From Thiomicrorhabdus xiamenensis (GTDB taxonomy: Bacteria > Pseudomonadota > Gammaproteobacteria > Thiomicrospirales > Thiomicrospiraceae), in NCBI RefSeq assembly GCF_013282625.1, contig NZ_CP054020.1:1-64000 (forward strand): a stretch of 64,000 nt of DNA, in the 5' to 3' direction. The notes below the pieces were generated by a model, which ran no database searches, was not told where the DNA came from, and saw only the letters and a list, made by a program, of their open reading frames with translations. Shown here one piece after another: positions 56,424 through 63,365 of the stretch. Made by a program: the position numbers and the translations under genes. Numbering within the stretch: position 1 is the stretch's first letter; each line of letters opens with the position of its first letter.

Positions 56424-56996
56424 ATGAAATTAGGCAGCAAAGTCGCAAATTTGTTTTGCGCCGCGCGAGACCGCAGAGAGTTTAACGAGGCTTTAAAGAA
56501 GCAATATTCAAGTCTTTACCGACTGGCCTACGCCTGGTGCCACCACCCGTCGGTTGCACAGGATCTGGTTCAGGAAACTATGCTGAAAGCGCTTGAAAAA
56601 CGTGAAGATCTAAACAGTTTGCAGCATTTAAAAGCATGGCTTGCCAAGATCATGCGAAATCAGTTTCTAGACGATATGCGTTTTAAGAAACGCTGGGAGT
56701 GGGTCGAAGAGTCGGAAATCGATGTTCATCATTGCCACGAATGCAGCGAAAGCGAGTTGATCAAGAAACAGCGGCACGAGATGCTTTATCGGGCGGTTGC
56801 GAGATTGCCTTACGATCAGAGGGAAGCGATTGTACTGGCGGATTTGCAGGGGTTCAGTTATCAGGAAATTGCCGATATTACCGCAACGCCGATCGGCACC
56901 GTAATGAGCCGGATTTCACGTGGACGTCAGAGGCTCAAAGAGCTGTTACAGAAACAAGACCTTCACACTAAAGTCGTCGCTTTTAGAGGACACTAG
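56424..56996 (+). CDS. ECF-family RNA polymerase sigma factor
   Basis: The protein, about 190 residues from the ATG at 56424, has sigma region 2 (YRLAYAWCHHPSVAQDLVQE, LKAWLAKIMRNQFLDDMR) and region 4 (LPYDQREAIVLADLQGFSYQ, IGTVMSRISRGRQRLKELL) and no region 3. It lies two bases before the anti-sigma gene. A TTG 21 bases upstream is in frame but less likely. The target is probably the surrounding DsrE cluster, based on shared promoter-like sequences. Confidence 0.93.
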   Translation: MKLGSKVANLFCAARDRREFNEALKKQYSSLYRLAYAWCHHPSVAQDLVQETMLKALEKREDLNSLQHLKAWLAKIMRNQFLDDMRFKKRWEWVEESEIDVHHCHECSESELIKKQRHEMLYRAVARLPYDQREAIVLADLQGFSYQEIADITATPIGTVMSRISRGRQRLKELLQKQDLHTKVVAFRGH

Positions 56997-56998
56997 AA

Positions 56999-57697
56999 AT
57001 GCACAATAAAATTGAAGATTATCAGCTTCAGGCTTATGTCGATGATCAGCTGTCAACGGAAGAGCGACTTGAAGTCGAACGCTGTATTGAAGCGGATGCT
57101 CAGCTTATTGAGAGAGTTGCCGAGTTACGCGCGCTCAAGTCAAGTATCAGACAGGCTTATGGAGATATTTCGGTACCGGAGCCTGTTTTTTCGTTGCCGG
57201 CAGCTAAAAAGCCTTTTTGGAATGTACCCAAGGCCGCGGCGGCTGCATTGGTTATGGGGGTTCTGTTAGGTGGTAACGTCGGGTTTTTACAGCATTCGAC
57301 CGATCTGCAGACTATGCAGGCATCTGCGCTTAACGAAAACGTCGTGACGGATAAATTCATTATCCATATCGATTCGGATGATTTGAGTAAGCAAGTGGCC
57401 GCTCTGCATAAAATTAAAAGTTTGTATGCGGAAAAGGGGCCGTCGCTTAAAGTGGATGTGATTACCAATTCCGATGGTGTTCGCTTGTTCGATATTAATA
57501 GCCCCAATAACGCTGAATTAAGCGCGCTTCTGGAGCAATACAGCGGCATAGCGCTGTACGCCTGTCAAAGAGCCCTGCAAAGAGCGAGCCTGAAAGGCGA
57601 GCCGATCCATCTGATTGATAAGGTCAAACATAATAAACCGGCTGTGGATGAGATGGCTGAACGACTGAATTCCGGCTGGAGCTACATCAAAATATGA
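56999..57697 (+). CDS. Transmembrane anti-sigma factor with DsrE-like periplasmic domain
   Basis: The 232-residue protein has an N-terminal anti-sigma helical region (KIEDYQLQAYVDDQLSTEER) without the usual HxxxCxxC zinc motif, a transmembrane helix around residues 78-97 (AAAAALVMGVLLGGNVGF) and a periplasmic domain that resembles the three DsrE-fold proteins encoded beside it: it starts KFIIHIDSDDLSKQV, includes VDVITNSDGVRLFDI and has Cys189 in ALYACQRAL at the equivalent place. The arrangement suggests the periplasmic domain senses a sulfur species or the DsrE proteins and releases the sigma factor; this is inference. It is translated with the sigma gene. Confidence 0.8.
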   Translation: MHNKIEDYQLQAYVDDQLSTEERLEVERCIEADAQLIERVAELRALKSSIRQAYGDISVPEPVFSLPAAKKPFWNVPKAAAAALVMGVLLGGNVGFLQHSTDLQTMQASALNENVVTDKFIIHIDSDDLSKQVAALHKIKSLYAEKGPSLKVDVITNSDGVRLFDINSPNNAELSALLEQYSGIALYACQRALQRASLKGEPIHLIDKVKHNKPAVDEMAERLNSGWSYIKI

Positions 57698-57702
57698 GGT
57701 TA

Positions 57703-57732
57703 TGAGACCATGCTAGAAGCATTATGGTCTCA
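57703..57732. terminator. Hairpin between the anti-sigma gene and the convergent DsrE gene
   Basis: TGAGACCATGCT / AGCATtaTGGTCTCA forms a stem with a small bulge and a three-base loop, overlapping the stop of the DsrE gene. It has no T-run, so it may act as a transcript-stability or bidirectional terminator element. Confidence 0.45.
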
Positions 57733-58213
57733 GATAAACAAAACCGTTTGCCTGCAGTTTGGCCAATTCGGCCACGCCGCTGGGCACAATGTCTTTCTTT
57801 TCCACATCATATAGGTCGTTATTGACGTCGATATGATAGCCCTCGACCGTGTTACGGCAGATATTGAACTTTACGCCGTTAAGTTTCAGTTGGTCGATTT
57901 TTTGTTGCATTGTCAGTGTCGCGTTTCCGGCTTTGAAATTATGCAAGTGGTGCAGGGCTTCCGGTTTCAGAAGCAGAGAAAGGCCATCACCATCTAATAT
58001 GACGCGAAGGTCAATGTTGTCTTCACCGACTTCGTTGAGATGATATTGGATATTTCTTAAGGCTGAGGTCTGCTTTTCATAGTTGTCGTAATTGATATGG
58101 TAGACAACTTTGTGACTGTCTTGCCTTTTGGCATAGTCTCCGACGGAGATATTCGGTAAAGCAAAGGTGACGCCTAAAAACAGAGTGAGCAGGGCTAGAT
58201 TGGTTATTTTCAT
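57722..58213 (-). CDS. Secreted DsrE-fold protein, close paralogue
   Basis: About 163 residues from the ATG at 58213, which begins a signal peptide (MKITNLALLTLFLGVTFALP); an ATG at 58252 would add 13 residues. It is a close paralogue of the 55155 protein: HKVVYHINYDNYEKQTSALR, DLRVILDGDGLSLLLKPEAL, Cys119 in KFNICRNTVEG and DIVPSGVAELAKLQANGF. It is convergent with the sigma/anti-sigma operon. No copy of the GAATAAA-N10-CATTCGTTT sequence is evident upstream, so its regulation may differ. Confidence 0.83.
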   Translation of the reverse strand: MKITNLALLTLFLGVTFALPNISVGDYAKRQDSHKVVYHINYDNYEKQTSALRNIQYHLNEVGEDNIDLRVILDGDGLSLLLKPEALHHLHNFKAGNATLTMQQKIDQLKLNGVKFNICRNTVEGYHIDVNNDLYDVEKKDIVPSGVAELAKLQANGFVYLRP

Positions 58214-58799
58214 AGCGTTTTTTTCAATCAACTTACTTAAGTATGTGTACAAAATAAGAGTCGATGGAATTACTCATTTTAGTTTTATTGGCTTCGATTT
58301 CGGCATTATTTGATGAGAAGTTCTTTGGAAATCTCAGCCGATAGCAAAATTTTTAGATCAAAGTCTTTTCGATTACATCCATCTGAGAACAAGATACTTT
58401 TTGCTCTTTATCGAAATGAGATGAAAAATCAATTCCATTTTAACTCTTGGGTAGATCATTATATTTATTTATGACTTTTTATAAAGTCTATTTTGGTAAA
58501 AAGGTAAAAATTTTTTAATTTTTGCTACAACTTTTTCACGCAATCGAGCTTTAAGCAAAAGGTAAACCAAGTTTACTTTTTAGTGAGCCGCGCTGATTGT
58601 AAAGCCCTTTTGTTATGGGAATATGAAGCTTTTAAGACAGATGGGCAATGAAATTTCCAATCGCAATGCTTAGAGATACTTATTAGTTTGGTGCATTTAA
58701 TTTTCATTTTGACTCGGTTATAAACACTAACCATGAATAGAATTTGTTAGCATAAATACCTACTTTAATTAGTCGGTAAAAGAGTGAGATCGACGGTTT
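58214..58799. other. AT-rich intergenic region
   Basis: About 586 bases between the minus-strand DsrE gene and the plus-strand dehydrogenase gene. I see no credible gene, RNA gene or repeat. It must hold the promoters of both divergent genes. A sequence GAATAGAATTTG about 60 bases before the dehydrogenase gene partly resembles the ECF promoter but lacks the -10 block. Confidence 0.5.
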
Positions 58800-59462
58800 A
58801 TGAGTGATTCTCCATTTAAGTTGCATAAAAACGCCAATGAAAAAGAGGGAGGAGCTTTGTATCGGCGTCAATTGCTGAAATTAGCTTCAATCCTTCCTGT
58901 AACCGGTGTGATCGGTCCGGTTTATGCGCGTAACTCTGTCTCTAAGCACTCGGATGTCGGCGCCGAGAGCCCTCTGCAAGACCCGTGGTTGAGTCTTGAT
59001 GCCGTGCAAAATCACCTTTTTCCGGCATCCGAGAGCGGTTTGAGCGCTAAACAGTTTAAAGCTTTGGACTATCTGCAAAGCAAATTCGAAAGACCTTTGG
59101 CCGATCATGAGGAGCAACAGTTCTTATTTCAAGGTGTGGGGTGGTTAAACGACCTGTCGATCAGTGATTATCGTCGACGTTTTGCTGCTTTGGACTACGC
59201 CGAAAAAGAAGCGCTATTGCAGAAAATCGTCAAAAGCCGTGCCGGAGAGAACTGGCTGTCGTTAATCATTGATAATCTGATAGAAGCGCTGGTCACGGAT
59301 CCGGTATACAGCGGTAATCCTGACGGAGCCGGCTGGAAATCGGTCGGGCAGATTCCAGGATTTCCGCGTCCGCAGGCTCAGGATCGCTATTATGAGCTCG
59401 GTTACCAAAAGCGTCAGCGGCTCTATCGCCAGAATGACGAAAAACGTCTGACTAAAGGATAG
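58800..59462 (+). CDS. Gluconate 2-dehydrogenase subunit 3-family protein
   Basis: The 220-residue protein has a Tat-like signal (YRRQLLKLASILPVTG near residue 21) and a domain of the gluconate dehydrogenase subunit 3 family, a small partner of membrane-associated FAD dehydrogenases, with DAVQNHLFPASESGLSAKQF and the C-terminal GYQKRQRLYRQ-like tail. The catalytic subunit gene starts five bases downstream. No cytochrome c subunit gene follows, unlike three-subunit enzymes. Confidence 0.82.
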   Translation: MSDSPFKLHKNANEKEGGALYRRQLLKLASILPVTGVIGPVYARNSVSKHSDVGAESPLQDPWLSLDAVQNHLFPASESGLSAKQFKALDYLQSKFERPLADHEEQQFLFQGVGWLNDLSISDYRRRFAALDYAEKEALLQKIVKSRAGENWLSLIIDNLIEALVTDPVYSGNPDGAGWKSVGQIPGFPRPQAQDRYYELGYQKRQRLYRQNDEKRLTKG

Positions 59463-59467
59463 AGTTA

Positions 59468-61156
59468 ATGAGTGCACATACCCCTGAATTTGATGTCTGT
59501 GTGATCGGTAGCGGTGCCGGCGGCGGTCCAGTGGCTTTTCGGTTGGCTCAGGCCGGTTATCAGGTTTTAGTCTTGGAAAAAGGGCCGTGGCTTAAGGAAG
59601 AACATTTTTTCAAAGATGAATTGAGCTGCTGCCGACATTCTATTTTTACCCCCGATCTGGCTGACGAGCAACATGTTCTGGAAACCCGCAACGAATACGG
59701 AAACTGGTATTCCGAAGCGACTTCGCAGTCGGGATGGAATTTCTGGAACGGTAATATGGTCGGCGGTTCGAGTAATCTGATGAGTGGTTTTTTCTATCGT
59801 CTCAAACCGCAGGATTTCCGTCTTAAATCGGAGTTTGGCGCAATTGAAGGAGCCAATATAGAAGACTGGCCGATCTCTTACGACGATCTTGAACCTTATT
59901 ATACGTTGGTGGAGAGTGAGGTTGGCGTATCCGGTCATGCAGTTGCGCATGCGTTTGCTGAGCCGCGTTCGACGAAAGACTTTCCCCAGAAACCGACGGC
60001 TGAACATCCGATCGTCAAGCGGATCGAGAGTGCCTGTGATGCGCTCGGTTATCAGCCGTTGCCGACGCCGCGGGCGATTCTTTCCTCGCCGGATAAGGGG
60101 CGCCGAAGCTGTGAATACTCCGGTTTTTGCGGCAGTTACGGCTGTGCTTCGGGCGCTAAGGGTAGTTCGCGTGCCGCGTTACTGGATCGTGCCGTCGAGA
60201 GCGGTAAATGCCATATCTGGGATAACTGCAAAGTGAATCGACTGATTTCCGGAGCCGACGGTAAAGTGGTCGAAGCGGAGTTTGTGAATGCCGAAGAGCA
60301 GGTACAGAGAGTGTCGGCAAAGATTTTCGTGGTTGCTTGTCAGGCCGTGGAAACCAGTCGATTGCTGCTTGCTTCCGTTGGCCCGAAACACCTCAAAGGG
60401 CTCGGTAATAATCACGATCAGGTCGGTAAGAATCTGCTGTTTTCCGCCGGTGGTGCCGGAAGCGGGGATCTGCCGTATGCCGATTTGGACCCTGAAAGCG
60501 TTAAAGCGCTGCAAACGCGTGGTCCGTTTGTTAACCGGAATCTTCAGGAGTGGTATGTCATCGACGACGAAGCCTTGGGCGGGCGCGTTAAAGGCGGGAC
60601 GATCGATTTTCTGCTGCGCCACCCTAACGCCTTGCCACAGGCGCTGCCGCAGAAATGGGACGACGACGGTAATCTGTTGTGGGGTGAGACGCTGCAAAAA
60701 CGCATAAAATCGGCGATTAGCGGCCAGCAGACTCTGAACTTCGAGGTTTTTAACGATTGGCTGCCGACTGATAACTGTTTTGTTTCGCTGGACACTTCAG
60801 TGAAAGATCGTTGGAATCAGCCGGTGGCGAAAGTGCGACTCGGTTACCACGAACATGACCTGAAAATCGGAAACTATCTGGCTGACAAGGCGGCCGGCGT
60901 TTTGCAGCAGATGGGGGCGAAAAACATCAACTGGTCGGTCAGCGGATCGCCTCCTGCCAATCTGATGGCCGGTGGCTGCCGTTTCGGCACCGATATCGAA
61001 ACTTCGGTACTGGACCCAGATTGCCGCATGCACGACTGCGAAAACCTGTATGTGACCGATGGCAGCTTTATGCCGACCGGCGGCAGCGTGACCTATACCT
61101 GGACCATCTACGCCAACGCATTCCGCGTTGCCGACAAGATTATCGCCGCGCTTTAA
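59468..61156 (+). CDS. GMC-family FAD-dependent oxidoreductase
   Basis: The 562-residue protein starts with the FAD motif VIGSGAGGGPVAFRLAQAGY and continues with the GMC-type WPISYDDLEPYYTLVE and GGCRFGTD segments and the C-terminal LYVTDGSFMPTGGSVTYTWT. A cysteine-rich stretch CEYSGFCGSYGCASG near residue 217 resembles that of the FAD glucose/gluconate dehydrogenase catalytic subunits. It is paired with the subunit 3 gene. The substrate, likely a sugar, polyol or alcohol, cannot be named. The gene lacks a signal peptide and could be exported by hitch-hiking on the Tat partner. Confidence 0.88.
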   Translation: MSAHTPEFDVCVIGSGAGGGPVAFRLAQAGYQVLVLEKGPWLKEEHFFKDELSCCRHSIFTPDLADEQHVLETRNEYGNWYSEATSQSGWNFWNGNMVGGSSNLMSGFFYRLKPQDFRLKSEFGAIEGANIEDWPISYDDLEPYYTLVESEVGVSGHAVAHAFAEPRSTKDFPQKPTAEHPIVKRIESACDALGYQPLPTPRAILSSPDKGRRSCEYSGFCGSYGCASGAKGSSRAALLDRAVESGKCHIWDNCKVNRLISGADGKVVEAEFVNAEEQVQRVSAKIFVVACQAVETSRLLLASVGPKHLKGLGNNHDQVGKNLLFSAGGAGSGDLPYADLDPESVKALQTRGPFVNRNLQEWYVIDDEALGGRVKGGTIDFLLRHPNALPQALPQKWDDDGNLLWGETLQKRIKSAISGQQTLNFEVFNDWLPTDNCFVSLDTSVKDRWNQPVAKVRLGYHEHDLKIGNYLADKAAGVLQQMGAKNINWSVSGSPPANLMAGGCRFGTDIETSVLDPDCRMHDCENLYVTDGSFMPTGGSVTYTWTIYANAFRVADKIIAAL

Positions 61157-61181
61157 GGTGTCTTAATGTAAATCCGAAAAT

Positions 61182-61208
61182 AAAAAAGGGCTTTTCAGCC
61201 CCTTTTTT
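61182..61208 (+). terminator. Terminator after the GMC oxidoreductase
   Basis: Stem AAAAAAGGGCT / AGCCC-C-TTTTTT with a four-base loop and one bulged base, 26 bases after the stop. Confidence 0.8.
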
Positions 61209-61227
61209 ATTAATGATGCTTTGTCAA

Positions 61228-61878
61228 TTAACGAAGGATATGCAGGAAGTGCATATGCTTGTGGTAGTGGTCAATCACATCATTAATAATCGCCAATTTC
61301 GACCAGCCCATGACATCATAATCCTGGCCGCCTTCGCTCAGGTGAATCTCGGCGCGATAGTAGCCCGCTTGATACATATCTCCTGGCTAGAAGTTAGATG
61401 TTTTCCAGCCGAAAGGAACCTGGTTTTTTCCGATGATGACCTTATGGCTGTCGTTCAAATCCAGGCCGATTCAGGCTTCGTGCAGGGATATTTCGTCGCC
61501 TGTGGCATTATTATCAACATCGGTAAAGCTGCCCGGTCCGATGCGCAGTTCGGCCGAGTAGGACCAGATACCATGACCCGGTTCTGTATTGCCGTCCATA
61601 TAAAAAATGACCGCTTCATTGCCGAATTCACCGTTTTTGGTGTAGGCATCGGTCGGCAGGTTATCGTTTTCTTCGGCGAAGTTGTACCAGGCTCCCAGAG
61701 TAAAGGTGTGGTCGGCTTGTGCCGAAAGCGGTGTTAAGGCAGTCGTCAAAACTAAGCTACCTATAAAGGCTCCGTAGCGCGCGTTATGTTTGAAAATTTT
61801 CTGCTGAGTAAAAGTGCAAAGATTTTTGCTTTGTTTTGAAAAGAGATGAGGCTTCAAAGATTGAAGTTTCATATGCAT
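61228..61878 (-). pseudogene. Decayed porin-like gene fused to a BetT-like tail
   Basis: Reading on the minus strand from an ATG behind AAGGAG, a signal-like leader and a barrel-type start (HTFTLGAWYNFAEENDNL, GIWSYSAELRIGPGS) run to a TGA at 61473-61471. The same frame continues for 81 further codons, interrupted by a TAG at 61389-61387. At both stops a Trp codon with one G-to-A change fits the context (EISLHEA-W-IGLDL and KTSNF-W-PGDMY). From about 61360 the frame reads RAEIHLSEGGQDYDVMGWSK and ends HKHMHFLHILR, which resembles the C-terminus of BetT-type choline transporters. It is therefore a nonsense-bearing, deleted remnant of two genes. Confidence 0.7.
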
Positions 61879-62052
61879 AAAAAGGCTCCTTTGACCTGAT
61901 TTATCATGTCCAGGATGAGAAGAGAGGACTGTCGTCGCGGATTAGGTTGCTTTTTTATGCTAACAACTTGAATTTAAGGCTGCAAACCGGGAGCGGACCT
62001 TATGGGGCTTTGTGACAGCAGGAGTCCGGTTAATTGATGCATTTAATGTCAA

Positions 62053-62598
62053 TTAACCTTTGAAAGCTTCCGGTGAGTTGAGATAGTCGATTTCGGCTGG
62101 CGAGTTTTGCCGGCCAAGGGCTTTATTGCGGTGCGGGAAGCGACCGAATTTGCGCACGATTTCGCGGTGATGTCGGGCAAAACGGGTGTTGTTTTCCAAG
62201 CCGGCGTTTTCGAAAAGACGCACCGATTCATTCTGGTCTTCAAGATTTTCACTGTGCATTAGAGGCATATACAGAAATGCTCGTTGTTCGAGCGGCAGCT
62301 CAAGATCAAAAGCGTTTGCCACGGCCAGTTTACAGACGGCTACGGCCTGTTGCTCAGTCGAAAAGCTTTTGGCTTCGCCGCGGAACATATTCAGCGGAAA
62401 CTGATCCAACACGATACACAGCGCCAAACACCCTTCGGCACTCTGCTTCCAGTGCTCCAATTCATTGTCGGCGGCCTGTTGCCATAAAGATTCGAATCTC
62501 CGACGAATTTCCATATCGATTTCCGGGGTGGAATTAAACCAGTGCTCCGATATCGGCGGGGTGTACCAGAATTGCAGAATTTCAGACGGGGTTGTCAC
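62053..62598 (-). CDS. DUF924-family protein
   Basis: Start GTG at 62598 with GGAG seven bases upstream gives about 181 residues, the family's usual size. DUF924 features are visible: SEILQFWYTPPISEHWFN at the start, CIVLDQFPLNMFRGEAKSF, YMPLMHSENLEDQNES and RHHREIVRKFGRFPHRN. The family is helical, and its function is not established. It is monocistronic. Confidence 0.9.
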   Translation of the reverse strand: MTTPSEILQFWYTPPISEHWFNSTPEIDMEIRRRFESLWQQAADNELEHWKQSAEGCLALCIVLDQFPLNMFRGEAKSFSTEQQAVAVCKLAVANAFDLELPLEQRAFLYMPLMHSENLEDQNESVRLFENAGLENNTRFARHHREIVRKFGRFPHRNKALGRQNSPAEIDYLNSPEAFKG

Positions 62599-62865
62599 AC
62601 AAAGACTCCAAACAAAAAGGGTTGCATAAAATCTTACCTGAATAAGCGGTTTTCTGGTGTTTTTTGGCTGTGTTCCTGTTGTGGCGTTAAAAGGGGAAAT
62701 CCATATCGCTTGCATCGCCTAGGGTCGTTGAATAATGCCTAAATCATTTTCAACTAATTGAATTTAAAAGATATTAGTGTTTTGTAATGCTTGTTGCCTC
62801 CGGTGAAATTTACGCTATAAATAAGCAAAGTCTTTCAATAAATACATGTGGTATCTGGAGGGATT

Positions 62866-63246
62866 ATGGCTCGTAAGTTTTTATCAATTTCCTGGATCTA
62901 TCTATTGGCGGGGCTGCTTTTAGGAATCTATATGGCAGCCTCTAAAGATCATGGTCAGCTTCCGACCCACGCGCATATTATGCTGGTCGGTTTTTTGTTG
63001 AATTTTGCCTATGGTTTAACCTACAAACTTTGTCTGGCAGATGGGATACAAGCCGGTAAGCTGGCTCAAGGCCAGTTCATTTTGCATCAAATCGGTGCTC
63101 TGGTTATGGTAGCGGGGCTTTTCCTGCTGTATGGCGGCAGCGCTCCTGAAGCGACTCTTGGGCCGATTCTGGGGGTTTCTTCTATTCTTGTCTTACTGTC
63201 TGCTGTGATTATGGCGTATCAATATTTCAAGCATGGGCAGCGTTAA
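62866..63246 (+). CDS. Small 4-TM protein related to heme-copper oxidase subunit I
   Basis: The ATG at 62866 follows GGAGGG; the product is 126 residues with four hydrophobic helices. The loop LPTHAHIMLVGFLLNFAYGL resembles the first helices of heme-copper oxidase subunit I, and database entries for such short proteins are often named cytochrome c oxidase. It is far too short to be an oxidase: only the start of the fold and two histidines in HAH are present. Its function is unknown. Confidence 0.75.
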   Translation: MARKFLSISWIYLLAGLLLGIYMAASKDHGQLPTHAHIMLVGFLLNFAYGLTYKLCLADGIQAGKLAQGQFILHQIGALVMVAGLFLLYGGSAPEATLGPILGVSSILVLLSAVIMAYQYFKHGQR

Positions 63247-63262
63247 TGAAATTGAGCGAATC

Positions 63263-63290
63263 AAAAAAGCCGACGTGATGTCGGCTTTTT
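63263..63290. terminator. Hairpin terminator after the 4-TM gene
   Basis: Stem AAAAAAGCCGAC / GTCGGCTTTTT with loop GTGAT, nearly identical in sequence to the terminator at 24665. It could serve both strands. Confidence 0.88.
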
Positions 63291-63349
63291 ATCAGCTGGC
63301 CAGCTAGATAACGTTTATTCACATGCCTGTTGTTCTGACTGAGTTCAGG

Positions 63350-63365
63350 CGTTTCACGTGAAAAG
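63350..63365. other. Weak parS-like site
   Basis: CGTTTCACGTGAAAAG has the full core TTTCACGTGAAA but three mismatches to parS at the ends. It abuts the formamidase stop codon. Confidence 0.35.

Noticed and set aside
58737-58765. GAATAGAATTTGTTAGCAT-like copy of the ECF promoter before the dehydrogenase gene
   Set aside because: The -35-like block is altered, the spacing is one base off and CGTTT is absent, so it does not fit the matching pair at 56.2-56.4 kb.
61471-61473. In-frame TGA as a selenocysteine codon
   Set aside because: The next interruption is TAG, no SECIS-like stem is evident, and both stops are single changes from Trp codons. Nonsense mutation is the simpler account.
61021-61737. 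Long plus-strand open frame (238 codons) across the end of the GMC gene and beyond
   Set aside because: It overlaps the real GMC gene out of frame and then runs antisense to the decayed porin/BetT remnant. Its translation has no family features and no ribosome site.
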